Shown here: positions 1 to 11,773 of the stretch, piece after piece | How positions within the stretch are numbered: the first letter of the stretch is position 1 | How the letters are laid out: each line of letters starts with the position of its first letter | Origin: Ottowia testudinis | GTDB taxonomy: Bacteria > Pseudomonadota > Gammaproteobacteria > Burkholderiales > Burkholderiaceae_C | Length of the DNA: 64,000 nt | Direction: 5' to 3' | NCBI RefSeq assembly: GCF_017498525.1 | Contig: NZ_CP071796.1 | Coordinates: forward strand, 1 to 64,000 | Notes under the pieces: generated by a model | Databases searched by the model: none | The model's input: the letters and a program-made list of their open reading frames with translations, nothing else | What the model was told of the DNA's origin: nothing | Position numbers and translations under genes: made by a program

Positions 1-8
1 CCCTTCTC

Positions 9-1439
9 ATGCACATTGAAGTTTCTGCCGTCCCGGCGGCCGATACGGGCGCGGCGTTGTGGCCCGCCTGCCTGGACGTTCTGGCCCAGCAGTTGCCGCA
101 GCAGCAGTTCAACACCTGGATCAAGCCGTTGTCCGCGCGCGTGGCGGCCGACCAATCCAAGCTGACCTTGTACGTCGGCAACCGCTTCAAGCTCGATTGG
201 ATTCGCGCCCAATACGGCACCCGAATCGCCGCCATTCTTGAATCGCTGCATGGTCAGCCGGTACATGTCGAGTTAGCGCTTGCACCTCGTGTAGCGCTTG
301 TCAAACCTACGTTTTCAGACGGCTCATCGGTTCGTGATCCGGCACCGATGGCGCCCCCAGCAGAAGCGGCCGCACCTGCTCAGCCGGCCGACGACGACCA
401 GAGTTCGCCGGGTGCTTTCCGCAACCGGCTGAACAGCGCTCTGACCTTCGATACCTTGGTGGAAGGCTCGGCCAACCGCATGGCGCGGGCCGCAGCGCTG
501 CACGTAGCGGGCGCGCCGGGCCAGTTGTACAACCCCCTTTTCATCTACGGCGGCGTCGGCCTGGGCAAGACGCACCTGATGCATGCGGTGGGCAACAAGC
601 TGCTGGTGGCGCGCGCCGATGCCAAAGTTCTCTACATCCATGCGGAACAGTTCGTGTCGGATGTGGTCAAGGCTTATCAACGCAAGACTTTTGACCAGTT
701 CAAGGACCGCTACCACTCGCTCGACCTGCTGCTGATCGATGACGTGCAGTTCTTCGCCAACAAGGAGCGCACGCAAGAAGAATTCTTCAACGCCTTCGAG
801 GCGCTGCTGGCCAAGAAGAGCCACATCGTGATGACCAGCGACACCTACCCGAAAGGCCTGGCCGACATCCACGAGCGGCTGGTGTCGCGCTTCGACTCCG
901 GCTTGACGGTGGCGCTGGAGCCGCCCGAGCTTGAAATGCGCGTCGCCATTTTGGTCAGCAAAGCGGCGGCTGAAGGCGCGGAGATGCCGGAGGAAGTGGC
1001 TTTTTTCGTCGCCAAGAACGTGCGCTCCAACGTGCGCGAACTGGAGGGCGCGCTGCGCAAGATCCTGGCTTATTCGCGCTTCAACCAGAAAGAAATTTCC
1101 ATCGCGCTGGCCAAGGAGGCGCTGCGCGACCTGCTGTCGATTCAGAACCGCCAGATCAGCGTCGAGAACATCCAAAAGACGGTGGCCGACTATTACAAGA
1201 TCAAGGTGTCGGACATGTACAGCAAGAAGCGCCCGGCCAGCATTGCCCGGCCACGCCAGATCGCCATGTACCTGGCCAAGGAACTGACGCAAAAAAGCCT
1301 GCCCGAGATTGGCGAGCTTTTCGGCGGGCGCGATCACACCACTGTGCTGCATGCGGTGCGCAAGATCGCCGGCGAGCGCCAGCAACTGACCGAGCTGAAT
1401 CAGCAGCTGCACGTGCTGGAGCAGACGCTGAAAGGCTGA
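9..1439 (+). CDS. dnaA: Chromosomal replication initiator protein DnaA
   Basis: Initiator ATPase that binds DnaA boxes at oriC, melts the origin and loads the replicative helicase. The 476-residue protein has the usual order: an N-terminal helicase-interaction domain (about 15-90), a Pro/Ala-rich linker (about 100-135), an AAA+ domain with Walker A GGVGLGKT at 181-188 and Walker [11 protein letters not shown], and a C-terminal DNA-binding domain with the DnaA signature around [11 protein letters not shown]. Length is normal for betaproteobacteria. The ATG at 9 is the first in frame and only eight bases precede it in the window, so no ribosome site or promoter can be judged; the assembly may have been rotated to start here. 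dnaN follows after 128 bp and gyrB after that, the classical origin-region order. Confidence 0.97.
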   Translation: MHIEVSAVPAADTGAALWPACLDVLAQQLPQQQFNTWIKPLSARVAADQSKLTLYVGNRFKLDWIRAQYGTRIAAILESLHGQPVHVELALAPRVALVKPTFSDGSSVRDPAPMAPPAEAAAPAQPADDDQSSPGAFRNRLNSALTFDTLVEGSANRMARAAALHVAGAPGQLYNPLFIYGGVGLGKTHLMHAVGNKLLVARADAKVLYIHAEQFVSDVVKAYQRKTFDQFKDRYHSLDLLLIDDVQFFANKERTQEEFFNAFEALLAKKSHIVMTSDTYPKGLADIHERLVSRFDSGLTVALEPPELEMRVAILVSKAAAEGAEMPEEVAFFVAKNVRSNVRELEGALRKILAYSRFNQKEISIALAKEALRDLLSIQNRQISVENIQKTVADYYKIKVSDMYSKKRPASIARPRQIAMYLAKELTQKSLPEIGELFGGRDHTTVLHAVRKIAGERQQLTELNQQLHVLEQTLKG

Positions 1440-1567
1440 GCCACCGGGGCCGGAATGGGCCCAAAAACGGCGACAATACGGGGTTGCCCGGCCGCCGCTG
1501 ATCAGGCGCCACGCTCATCGCACGACAAGGCGCTGCGCTCCGAAAAAACGGGAATCAAGAGGAAGAC

Positions 1568-2701
1568 ATGATTGTTCTGAAGACCACCCAAGACAAGCTG
1601 CTGTCGGCGCTTCAGTCTGTCGCGGGCATCGTCGAACGCCGCCACACGCTGCCGGTGCTGGCCAACGTGCTGCTGCGCAAGTCCGGCGAGACGGTGCAGT
1701 TGACCACCAGCGATCTCGAAATCCAGATCCGCACCGCGGCGCCACTGGGCGGCGACGGCGGTAATTTCGCCACCACCGTGGGCGCGCGCAAGCTGATCGA
1801 CATTCTGCGCACCATGCCGGCCGACCAGACGGTGAGCCTTGAATCGCAACAATCCAAGCTGATCCTGAAAGGCGGGAAATCCAAGTTCACGCTGCAGACG
1901 CTGCCGGCCGAGGACTTCCCGCTGGTCCAAGAGGCGCCCAGCTTCGGCACCGCCTTCAAGGTGCCGCAAAAGACACTGAAGAACCTGCTTGACCAGGTGG
2001 CCTTTGCCATGGCGGTGCACGACATCCGCTATTACCTCAACGGCATTTTGTTCGTGGCCGAAGGCCGTCAGCTCAGCCTGGTGGCCACCGACGGGCACCG
2101 GCTGGCGTTTTCCAGCGCCACGCTGGACACCGAGGTGCCCACCAAGCAAGAGGTCATCCTGCCGCGCAAGACCGTGATCGAGCTGCAGCGCCTGCTGTCC
2201 GACGCCAGCGTGCCCGAGGGGCAAGAAGCGCCAATGATCGAGATGCAGTTCGCCCCCAATCAGGCCAAGTTCAGCTTTGGAGCCATGGAGTTCGTCACCA
2301 AGTTGGTCGAGGGCAAGTTCCCCGACTACAACCGCGTGATCCCCAAGAACCACAAGAACAGCGTCACCCTGGGCCGCGCGCCGCTGCTGGCCAGCCTGCA
2401 GCGCACGGCGATTTTGACCAGCGAGAAGTTCAAGGGCGTGCGCCTCAATTTCGAGCCCGGCACGCTGCGCGTGGCGTCGAGCAACGCCGAGCAGGAAGAG
2501 GCGGTGGACGAGCTCGACATCGACTACGGCGGCGACGAGATCGAGATCGGCTTCAACGTCACCTACCTGATCGATGCACTGGCCAACATGAGCCAGCAAG
2601 AGATGGTCAGGATCGAGCTGCAGGACGCCAACAGCTCCGCCCTGGTCACCCTGCCCGACGACGCCAACTTCAAATACGTGGTGATGCCCATGCGCATTTG
2701 A
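1568..2701 (+). CDS. dnaN: DNA polymerase III beta subunit (sliding clamp)
   Basis: Ring-shaped processivity clamp of the replicative polymerase. The 377-residue sequence starts with MIVLKTTQDKLLSALQSV and ends VVMPMRI, the conserved clamp C-terminus (PMR[IL]). Internal motifs such as VATDGHRLAF and DYNRVIPK are characteristic. It is about ten residues longer than the E. coli protein. The ATG at 1568 follows a good ribosome site (AGAGGAAG). The 128-bp gap from dnaA holds no recognisable DnaA box. A dispersed palindromic repeat (2725-2780) follows the stop codon. Confidence 0.97.
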   Translation: MIVLKTTQDKLLSALQSVAGIVERRHTLPVLANVLLRKSGETVQLTTSDLEIQIRTAAPLGGDGGNFATTVGARKLIDILRTMPADQTVSLESQQSKLILKGGKSKFTLQTLPAEDFPLVQEAPSFGTAFKVPQKTLKNLLDQVAFAMAVHDIRYYLNGILFVAEGRQLSLVATDGHRLAFSSATLDTEVPTKQEVILPRKTVIELQRLLSDASVPEGQEAPMIEMQFAPNQAKFSFGAMEFVTKLVEGKFPDYNRVIPKNHKNSVTLGRAPLLASLQRTAILTSEKFKGVRLNFEPGTLRVASSNAEQEEAVDELDIDYGGDEIEIGFNVTYLIDALANMSQQEMVRIELQDANSSALVTLPDDANFKYVVMPMRI

Positions 2702-2724
2702 TGCGCCATCACCAGGATACTATG

Positions 2725-5372
<2,648 letters not shown>

Positions 5373-5439
5373 CGGCGGCTGGTCGCGTCGACCGGCCGGC
5401 CAACCGCAAGGCTTGCAGCGCCATGGGCCTGCGGAGGCC

Positions 5440-5631
5440 CTATCGCCCCAGATCCTTCGCGCTCTTGCCGGCAATGCCCCAGTTCTCTTTGGGCATGTCG
5501 TGAATCCACACGCGGATGGTTTCCTTGGGCGCGCCCACGGCTTCGTGCAGCGCGTCGGTCACTTTTTCGATCACGGCGCGCTTTTGCTCTTCGGTGCGGC
5601 CTTCGAGCATGTAGATCTGGGCAAAGGGCAT
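5440..5631 (-). CDS. dmpI: 4-oxalocrotonate tautomerase (DmpI/XylH type)
   Basis: Converts 2-hydroxymuconate to 4-oxalocrotonate (2-oxohex-3-enedioate), feeding the decarboxylase DmpH. The 63-residue subunit starts MPFAQIYMLEGRTEEQK; removal of Met exposes the catalytic Pro1 of the family. The conserved RVWIHDMPKENWGIAG segment with its Trp/Gly turn is present and the length matches the hexameric enzymes (62 residues). The ATG at 5631 is preceded by CAGGAG at good spacing. It is the last gene of the phenol operon, separated from the Bug receptor gene by a family A repeat. Confidence 0.92.
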   Translation of the reverse strand: MPFAQIYMLEGRTEEQKRAVIEKVTDALHEAVGAPKETIRVWIHDMPKENWGIAGKSAKDLGR

Positions 5632-5646
5632 GGTTGCTCCTGAATA

Positions 5647-5692
5647 AGTAGCTGCTTGCGCTTGTTCGGCGGGCGCAATCGCCTGTTTTAAC
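5647..5692 (+). repeat. Family A dispersed palindrome, copy 2 (degenerate)
   Basis: Contains TAGCTGCTTGCGCTTG and a degenerate second arm with GGGCGCAATCGCC. It lies between dmpI and the Bug gene and overlaps the last codons and stop of the latter. Confidence 0.6.
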
Positions 5693-6683
5693 TCTCAACC
5701 TTGATGCCCAACTTGCGGATCAGTTCGCCCCAGCGTTGGTTCTCCGCCTTGATGTGGGCGGCAAACTCGGCCGGCGTGGTCACGCGCAGGTTGGCGGCGA
5801 TGCTGTCGAAGGCGGTTTGCGCTTCGGCGGTCTTGGCGCCGTCAACCCAGGCCGCGTGCAGCCGGTTGATGATGGCCGGCGATGTGGCGGCCGGTGCGAT
5901 CAGGCCAAACCAGCTCTCGACCTCGAACCCGGCATAGCCGCTCTCGGCCACCGTAGGCACATCGGGCAGCGCCTTGGCGCGGCGGGCCGATGTCACCGCG
6001 ACGGCCTTGAGCTTGCCGGCCTTGATGTGCTGCAAGGTGGTGGCGAGCGAGCTTTCCATGCTCATCGGCACCACGCCCGACAGCAAGTCGGTCACGATCT
6101 GGCCGGAGCCCTTGTACGGCACGTGCGTGAGCTGAATGCCCGCCACCGATTGCAGCAGCTCGGCCGCCAGGTGATTGCTGGTGCCGATGCCCGAGGTGGC
6201 ATAACTGAGCTTTCCGGGGTTGGCCTTGGCATACGCGACGAGCCCCTTCAAGTCGCTGAACGGCGCCTGCGGGTGGATGACGATGGCACACGGCGTGGTG
6301 CCGACCAGCGAGATGGGCGCGAAGTCTTTCTCGACGTTGAACGGCAGCTTGGCGTACAGGTGCGGCGCGATCGCGAGGCTGCTGATGGCCGACAGGCCAA
6401 TGGTGGTGCCATCGGGCGCGGCCTTGGCCACGGCGTCGGTGCCGATGTTGCCGCCGGCGCCGGCCTTGTTTTCGACCACCAACTGCTGCCCCAGCTTGTC
6501 GCCCATGGCCTTGGCGGCGGTGCGGCCCATCACGTCGGTGGGGCCGCCGGGCGGAAACGGCACGATGAGCTTGACCGGCTTGGAGGGGTACGCATCCTGC
6601 GCCCACGCCGGTCTGCCAGCAGAGCCCAGCAGCGCGGCACTGACGGCCAGAACGGCGCGGCGCGACACTTGATGCCTGGTCAT
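5688..6683 (-). CDS. Bug/TctC-family periplasmic solute receptor
   Basis: Predicted extracytoplasmic binding protein of the tripartite tricarboxylate transporter type (331 residues). The N-terminus has a twin-arginine-like signal (SRRAVLAVSAALLGSA) ending near AWAQ, followed by the family hallmark YPSKPVKLIVPFPPGGPTD and the ENKAGAGGNIG segment. Such receptors are hugely amplified in Burkholderiales and bind diverse carboxylates or aromatics; the ligand cannot be read from sequence. It lies inside the phenol operon between dmpH and dmpI, so an aromatic or ring-cleavage ligand is plausible (inference). No TctA/TctB membrane genes are nearby. The ATG at 6683 has an AGGAG ribosome site. Confidence 0.9.
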   Translation of the reverse strand: MTRHQVSRRAVLAVSAALLGSAGRPAWAQDAYPSKPVKLIVPFPPGGPTDVMGRTAAKAMGDKLGQQLVVENKAGAGGNIGTDAVAKAAPDGTTIGLSAISSLAIAPHLYAKLPFNVEKDFAPISLVGTTPCAIVIHPQAPFSDLKGLVAYAKANPGKLSYATSGIGTSNHLAAELLQSVAGIQLTHVPYKGSGQIVTDLLSGVVPMSMESSLATTLQHIKAGKLKAVAVTSARRAKALPDVPTVAESGYAGFEVESWFGLIAPAATSPAIINRLHAAWVDGAKTAEAQTAFDSIAANLRVTTPAEFAAHIKAENQRWGELIRKLGIKVES

Positions 6684-6704
6684 GAGGCGTCTCCTAAACT
6701 ATAG

Positions 6705-6758
6705 TTTTGATAGCTGCTTGCGCTTTTCCGTCAAGCGCTGGAAGCACTTTTTATTCGA
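6705..6758 (+). repeat. Family A dispersed palindrome, copy 3
   Basis: Full-length copy (TTTTGATAGCTGCTTGCGC, arm CAAGCGC, tail TTTTTATTCGAA) in the gap between dmpH and the Bug gene. As RNA it would form a hairpin between two operon genes. Confidence 0.85.
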
Positions 6759-6770
6759 ACCCGGCGCGGG

Positions 6771-7559
6771 TCAGACAAAGCGCACCGACACGCTGCCCAT
6801 GCCCTGCACCCGCAGCGTGACGTTGTCGCCCGCCTGCACGGCCACGGCCTCGGTGATGCCGCCGGAGAGCACCAGCGATCCCGCCGGCAGCGTTTTGCCG
6901 CGCCGGCCCAGGTGGTTGACCAGCATGGCGACCGCAGCGGCGGGGTGGCCCAGCACAGCGGCGCCGGCGCCCAGCGCCACCACTTCACCGTTCTTTTCCA
7001 GCACGATGCCGGTGGTGCGCAAGTCCACGCTGCGCGCGCACACGGCGCGGCCACCCACGACAAATCGGCTGGCCGAGGTGTTGTCGGCCACCACGCTCTT
7101 CAAGTCGAACTTGAAGTCGCGGTAGCGGCTGTCGATGACTTCGATGCCGGGCAGCACCACGTCCGCCGCCGCCAGCACGTTGGCAATGCTGCAACCGGGG
7201 CCTTTCAGCTCCGTCTTGGTGACGAAGGCGATCTCCGGCTCGACCTTGGGGTGGATCAGCTCACTGGCCTTGATCTCGCTGCCTTCGGGCACGGTGTAGT
7301 CGTCAACCAGAAAGCCGAAAACGGGGTCGGTCACGCCCATCTGCTTCATCTTGGCGTGCGAGGTCAGGCCCGCCTTGTAGCCGGCGATGCGTGCGCCGCG
7401 CGCCAATTTGGCGGCCAGGATGCGGTCTTGAATCGCGTACGCATCGTCCCAGCTCATGTCTGGGTGGTCGTCGGTGATTTTGAGCGTGTCGCGGGCGTTC
7501 AGCTGGCAGTCGTGCAGATGCTCAGCCAGCGCATCCAGTTGAGAGGCTTGCAGTGTCAT
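6771..7559 (-). CDS. dmpH: 4-oxalocrotonate decarboxylase
   Basis: Decarboxylates 4-oxalocrotonate to 2-hydroxypenta-2,4-dienoate, acting in complex with the hydratase DmpE in characterised meta-cleavage pathways. The 262-residue protein belongs to the same fumarylacetoacetase-like superfamily as DmpE; visible family features are the ITDDHPDMSWDDAYAIQ N-terminus, the metal-site region KVEPEIAFV and the ILEK-like TGIVLEKNGEVV segment. The length is normal. It starts 10 bp after the broken solute-binding gene. DmpE at 10924-11706 is its clear paralogue; position next to dmpI and the DPVFGFL motif favour the decarboxylase assignment here. Confidence 0.9.
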   Translation of the reverse strand: MTLQASQLDALAEHLHDCQLNARDTLKITDDHPDMSWDDAYAIQDRILAAKLARGARIAGYKAGLTSHAKMKQMGVTDPVFGFLVDDYTVPEGSEIKASELIHPKVEPEIAFVTKTELKGPGCSIANVLAAADVVLPGIEVIDSRYRDFKFDLKSVVADNTSASRFVVGGRAVCARSVDLRTTGIVLEKNGEVVALGAGAAVLGHPAAAVAMLVNHLGRRGKTLPAGSLVLSGGITEAVAVQAGDNVTLRVQGMGSVSVRFV

Positions 7560-7569
7560 GGTGCTTTTT

Positions 7570-8830
7570 CTAGGATGAAACGGTTAACTTGGCCGTGGCG
7601 GGGATGAAGGGCGAACGCGTGTTGTCCACCACCTCCAGCACCCAGCGGCCGCTGGCGTTCTTGATCCACTGGCCGCCGACGGCGGGCGTGGAACACACGT
7701 TGACGATCGGGTTGCGGCCGACGAAATTGAGCGGGCCCACCACCGTCTGCGCCTTGAGCCGGCTGAGCGAATCGCGCAGACCATCGCGCGTCATGGCGCG
7801 GGCGCGCGCCACGGTTTGCGCCGCCACATCGACCATGGCGTGCGAGAAACCCAGCGTCTGCACCCATTGCTGCCCGGTGGCGACCTCGTAGTCCTTCACC
7901 ACTTGCGCCGAGGTGGCCCCGGTCAGCATTGAGCGGAATGGCCAGGCGGGCGACCACCACACTTCGTTGGTCACGATCATGTTGGGCGGCGCCACTTGCG
8001 CAACCTGCGCCACCGTGCCCGGAAACGGAAACGCCTTGGCAAACGAGGCCATGCGCGGCGCGTAGCCCACGTCCTTGGCGGCTTTCAGAAAAGCCAGCGC
8101 CGCGGGCGGCGGCAGCACGCACGCCGGTGACGATCTGCGCCTTGGCATCGCGCAGCTTGGTGGCGATGCCGGCGTAATCAGGCGCGGCCAGCTTGAGCCT
8201 CCCTGGGTCGACCAGCGTGAGATTGCGCTGCGTCATGGCGCGCGGAAAGGCACCCAGAAAGGCGCCGCCGTCGATATCGTCCGGCCACACACCGCCCACC
8301 GACGTGCCCAGGTTGGCGCGCTGGAACAGGCTGGTATACACGTCGGAAAAATCCTCCAGCCCCAGGAAGAAGTGGTAAGTCCAGTTGAAGCCCTTGTCCG
8401 GGTTGCCCTTGCGGCCGAAGAACCAGGCCTGCCACGGCGCCACCGTGGTGACGCAGGGCACGCCCGCCGCCTCGCACACATCAGATACCGGATTGCAGAT
8501 TTCCGGCGTGCCAGAGGCCAGCATCATGTGCACGCCCTCGGCAGCCAGCGCGGTGGCGATGCTGGCGGCCTTGGCCGACGACGACGCGGCGTCGTGCATC
8601 TCCAGCTTGATCGCCTGCTTGCCGGCCGGTGTGCCGATGCCCGCCGCCAGCCGGGACGCGAGCAGCTGGTGCACGTACACGTTGGTGGCGCCGAATGCCG
8701 CCAGCTCGCCCGTGTTGGGCGAGATGATGGCCACGCGCAGCGGCGCGGCCGCCGTCTGTGCGGATGCCCCCGTGCTCATGCCCGCGCCCGCCGCCGCGCC
8801 GATGGTCAGCAGATCGCGGCGGCGGATCAT
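7570..8830 (-). pseudogene. ABC-type (LivK-like) solute-binding protein, frameshifted
   Basis: Periplasmic binding protein of the branched-chain amino acid/aromatic type. The N-terminal part (ATG at 8830, twin-arginine-like [11 protein letters not shown] signal, then LRVAIISPNTGELAAFG) reads to AQIVTGV near 8120; the rest (LPPPAALAFLKAAKDVGY onward to 7570) continues in another frame. At 8116-8123 there is a tandem CACG CACG on the plus strand; removing one copy restores a continuous protein reading TGVLPPPAALAF. This is either a recent 4-bp duplication or a sequence error. The ATG overlaps the dmpG stop (ATGA), so it is translationally coupled in the operon. No permease or ATPase genes accompany it. 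Confidence 0.85.
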
Positions 8831-9855
8831 GTCACCACCTCTTGCCGCTGGCGCGCGAGCGTCAACGCCGTGTCCTCGATCATGTCCTCCTGACCGCCCA
8901 CACAACCGCGGCGGCCCATTTCGACCAGGATGTCGCGCGCCGGCACGCCGTATTTCTTCTCGGCGCGCTTGGCGAACAGCAGGAATGAGCCGTACACGCC
9001 GGCGTAGCCCAGCGTGAGCGCGTCGCGGTCGATGCGGATGGGAAAGTCCATCATGGGCACCACCAAGTCTTCAGCCACGTCCTGGATCTTGAACACATCG
9101 ACGCCCGTCTGCACGCCCATGCGGTCGAGCACGGCGACCAGCACTTCCATCGGTGTGTTGCCCGCGCCCGCGCCCAAGCCGGCCGCCGCCGCGTCGATGC
9201 GGTTGGCGCCGGCTTCGATGGCAGCAATGCTGTTGGCCACGCCCATGGCCAGGTTGTGGTGGCCGTGAAAGCCCAGCTCGGTCTCGGGCTTGAGCGCCGC
9301 GCGCACCGCCGTGAGCTTTTCCGTTACGTCGCCGGGCAGCATGTGGCCGGCCGAATCGGTGACGTAGATGCAGTTGGCGCCGTAGCCTTCCATCAGCTTG
9401 GCCTGCTTGACCAGGCCGTCGGCACTGTTCATGTGGCTCATCATCAGAAAGCCCACCGTGTCCATGTCCATCTTGCGCGCCAGCGTGATGTGCTGCTCGC
9501 TCACATCGGCCTCGGTGCAGTGCGTGGCGACGCGAATAGTGCGCACGCCAAGCTCGTGCGCCATCTTCAGGTGATCGACGGTGCCGATGCCGGGGATCAG
9601 CAGCGCCGAGACCTTGGCTTTCTTCAGTAGCGGAATCACCGCCCCCAGGTATTCCTCGTCGCTGTGCGCGGGAAAGCCGTAGTTGACGCTGCTGCCGCCC
9701 AAGCCGTCGCCGTGCGTGACCTCGATCAGCGGGATGCCCGCGTCGTCCAGTCCCTGAGCGATGGTTTTCATTTGATCGAGCGTCATCAGGTGACGCTTGG
9801 GGTGCATGCCGTCGCGCAACGTCATGTCGTGCAGGGTGATTTTCTTGTCTTTCAT
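8827..9855 (-). CDS. dmpG: 4-hydroxy-2-oxovalerate aldolase
   Basis: Cleaves 4-hydroxy-2-oxovalerate to pyruvate and acetaldehyde, channelling the aldehyde to DmpF in a bifunctional complex. The 342-residue protein shows the HMGL-like TIM-barrel signature: [13 protein letters not shown] near the N-terminus (catalytic Arg, metal Asp), and the metal-binding [11 protein letters not shown]. The ATG at 9855 was chosen because GGGAG lies 8 bases upstream; an in-frame GTG at 9873 would overlap the dmpF stop. The 3-prime end overlaps the next ATG by four bases. Confidence 0.95.
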   Translation of the reverse strand: MKDKKITLHDMTLRDGMHPKRHLMTLDQMKTIAQGLDDAGIPLIEVTHGDGLGGSSVNYGFPAHSDEEYLGAVIPLLKKAKVSALLIPGIGTVDHLKMAHELGVRTIRVATHCTEADVSEQHITLARKMDMDTVGFLMMSHMNSADGLVKQAKLMEGYGANCIYVTDSAGHMLPGDVTEKLTAVRAALKPETELGFHGHHNLAMGVANSIAAIEAGANRIDAAAAGLGAGAGNTPMEVLVAVLDRMGVQTGVDVFKIQDVAEDLVVPMMDFPIRIDRDALTLGYAGVYGSFLLFAKRAEKKYGVPARDILVEMGRRGCVGGQEDMIEDTALTLARQRQEVVT

Positions 9856-9869
9856 GCTCGTTGCTCCCT

Positions 9870-10778
9870 TCACGCGGCTTGCAGCTTCAAGGTGCCGGAG
9901 ATGATTTCTTCGGCAAACATTTCCGCCGTGCGCGCGGCGGCCGCCGTCATGATGTCCAGGTTGCCTGCGTACTTGGGCAGGTAGTCGCCCAGGCCTTCGA
10001 CTTCCAGAAACACGCTGACGCGGTTGCCGTCGAACACGGGGCCGTTGACGATGCGATAGCCCGGCACGTACTTCTGCACCTCGGCCAGCATGTCGTGGAT
10101 GCTCTTGGTAATGGCCGCCTCGTCGGGCGTGCCTTCAACGAGGCAATGCACCGTGTCGCGCATGATCAACGGCGGCTCTGCCGGGTTGATGATGATGATG
10201 GCCTTGCCCTTCTTGGCGCCGCCCACTTTCTCGATCGCGCCCGCCGTGGTGCGGGTGAATTCGTCGATGTTCTTGCGCGTGCCGGGGCCGGCGGAGCGGC
10301 TGGAGACGGTGGCCACGATTTCGCCGTATTCGACCGGCTGCACACGGGCAATGGCCGCCACCATAGGGATCGTCGCCTGGCCGCCGCAGGTGACCATGTT
10401 GACGTTCATCTCGCCCTTGCCCACGTGCGCCTTCAGGTTGACCGGCGGAACGCAGTAGGGGCCGATGGCGGCGGGCGTGAGGTCGATCATCATCGCGCCC
10501 TCGGCGTTCACCTTGCGCGAATTTTCAGCGTGCACATAGGCGCTGGTGGCGTCGAACACGATCTGTACGCCGTCGGTCTTCATGTGTGGAATCAAGCCAT
10601 CGACGCCGTCGGCGGTGGTCTTGATGCCCATCTCCTTGGCGCGCTTGAGGCCATCAGAAGCCGGGTCAATGCCCACCATCCACACGGGTTCCAGCACCGG
10701 GCTGCGCTGCAATTTGGCCAGCAGATCGGTGCCGATGTTGCCGGGGCCGATCAGGGCGCATTTGATTTTTTTGCTCAT
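9870..10778 (-). CDS. dmpF: Acetaldehyde dehydrogenase (acylating)
   Basis: Oxidises acetaldehyde with CoA and NAD to acetyl-CoA, the last step of the meta pathway, in complex with DmpG. The 302-residue protein begins with an NAD-binding Rossmann motif ([17 protein letters not shown]) and has the catalytic cysteine at 131 in [15 protein letters not shown]. The length is normal. The ribosome site before the ATG at 10778 is weak (GAAAAGAAA). A 91-bp inverted-repeat element (10827-10917) separates it from dmpE. Confidence 0.95.
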   Translation of the reverse strand: MSKKIKCALIGPGNIGTDLLAKLQRSPVLEPVWMVGIDPASDGLKRAKEMGIKTTADGVDGLIPHMKTDGVQIVFDATSAYVHAENSRKVNAEGAMMIDLTPAAIGPYCVPPVNLKAHVGKGEMNVNMVTCGGQATIPMVAAIARVQPVEYGEIVATVSSRSAGPGTRKNIDEFTRTTAGAIEKVGGAKKGKAIIIINPAEPPLIMRDTVHCLVEGTPDEAAITKSIHDMLAEVQKYVPGYRIVNGPVFDGNRVSVFLEVEGLGDYLPKYAGNLDIMTAAAARTAEMFAEEIISGTLKLQAA

Positions 10779-10826
10779 GGTGATTTCTTTTCAAACACTA
10801 AAACAGCTCATGCCGAAGACGCAGCT

Positions 10827-10917
10827 GTAGGTTGGGGTGAGGTACGAACCCCAACAATCGGCGGATGCTTTATCAACGGCCGCATGTTGAGTTTCGTTGC
10901 GCTCAACACCAACCTAC
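10827..10917. repeat. Family B inverted-repeat element, copy 1
   Basis: A 91-bp element bounded by GTAGGTTGGGGTGAG and CTCAACACCAACCTAC, which are inverted repeats of each other. It lies between dmpE and dmpF. It has the same size and termini as copies at 13736 and 13841. No coding capacity is seen. Confidence 0.8.
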
Positions 10918-10923
10918 ACCGCT

Positions 10924-11706
10924 TCACACGAACCGCACCGAACACCCGCCAATCCCGCCAATCGTCACCCGCAGGTTGTCGCCCCCCTCCACCGGCGTCA
11001 TGATGGCCAACGAGCCGGACAGCACCACTTCGCCCGCCTCCAGCGCAATGCCATGCGCGCCCAGCGTGTTGGCCAGCCACGCCACGGCGTTGGCCGGGTG
11101 GCCCAGCGCGGCGGCGCCGGCGCCGGTGGCGACGATTTCGCCGTTCTTTTCCAGAATCATTCCGCAGGTGGCCAGGTCCACGTCGCGCACATCGACCAGC
11201 CGGTCGCCCAGCACGAACACGCCGCAGCTGGCGTTGTCGGCCACGGTGTCCTGGATCTTGATCTTCCAGTCGGCAATGCGCGAATCGACGATCTCGAAGC
11301 AGGCCATCACGCCCTCGGTAGCGGCCAGCACGTCGGCGGCGCTGACGCCGGGGCCTTTCAGCGTTTTCTTCAGCACGAAGGCGATCTCGCCCTCGGCCTT
11401 GGGCTGGATCAGCGTCTTGGCCTCAATCGCCTGGCCTTCGTTGTAGACCATGGCATCGGTCAGCCAGCCAAAGTCGGGCTGGAACACACCCAGCATGTTC
11501 ATCACGGCTTTGCTGGTCACGCCGATCTTCTTGCCGACCACTTTTTCGCCCGCGTCCAGCCGGCGCTTCATCATGCGCTGCTGAATGGCGTAGGCGTCGT
11601 CAATGGTGATGCCCTCGTGGCGGCTGGTCAGCGGCGCCAGCGTCTTGCAGGCTTTCAGCGCCTCGTACAGCTCGTCACCCAGTTGGTCGATCAGTTCAGT
11701 GTTCAT
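10924..11706 (-). CDS. dmpE: 2-oxopent-4-enoate (2-hydroxypentadienoate) hydratase
   Basis: Adds water to 2-hydroxypenta-2,4-dienoate to give 4-hydroxy-2-oxovalerate. The 260-residue protein is of the MhpD/DmpE family: TIDDAYAIQQRMMKRR, VGKKIGVTSKAVMNMLGV, and the metal-site PKAEGEIAFVLKK. It is the paralogue of dmpH in this operon. No ribosome site is visible before the ATG at 11706; the upstream 50 bases are occupied by a family A repeat, so translation may depend on coupling or on a different leader. The stop lies 6 bp after a family B element. Confidence 0.93.
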   Translation of the reverse strand: MNTELIDQLGDELYEALKACKTLAPLTSRHEGITIDDAYAIQQRMMKRRLDAGEKVVGKKIGVTSKAVMNMLGVFQPDFGWLTDAMVYNEGQAIEAKTLIQPKAEGEIAFVLKKTLKGPGVSAADVLAATEGVMACFEIVDSRIADWKIKIQDTVADNASCGVFVLGDRLVDVRDVDLATCGMILEKNGEIVATGAGAAALGHPANAVAWLANTLGAHGIALEAGEVVLSGSLAIMTPVEGGDNLRVTIGGIGGCSVRFV

Positions 11707-11715
11707 ATTGCAATA

Positions 11716-11773
11716 CTTTTGATAGCTGCTCGCGCTTGATTAACAACGACTCGCGGCCGATTCGGCTTAAAAC
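11716..11773 (+). repeat. Family A dispersed palindrome, copy 4 (degenerate right half)
   Basis: Carries TTTTGATAGCTGCTCGCGC followed by a decayed second arm. It fills the dmpC-dmpE gap, overlaps the dmpC stop region and sits immediately upstream of the dmpE start, where a ribosome site would be expected. Confidence 0.65.

Noticed and set aside
1440-1567. oriC between dnaA and dnaN
   Set aside because: I found no DnaA box (TTATCCACA-like) or AT-rich unwinding stretch in these 128 bp; the origin is more likely upstream of dnaA, outside the window.
5381-5393. GGTCG-CGT-CGACC after gyrB as an intrinsic terminator
   Set aside because: The stem is five base pairs with no T run.
6771-11706. dmpH and dmpE as a simple gene duplication error in assembly
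   Set aside because: The two proteins are clearly related but well diverged, and both enzymes are expected in the pathway.
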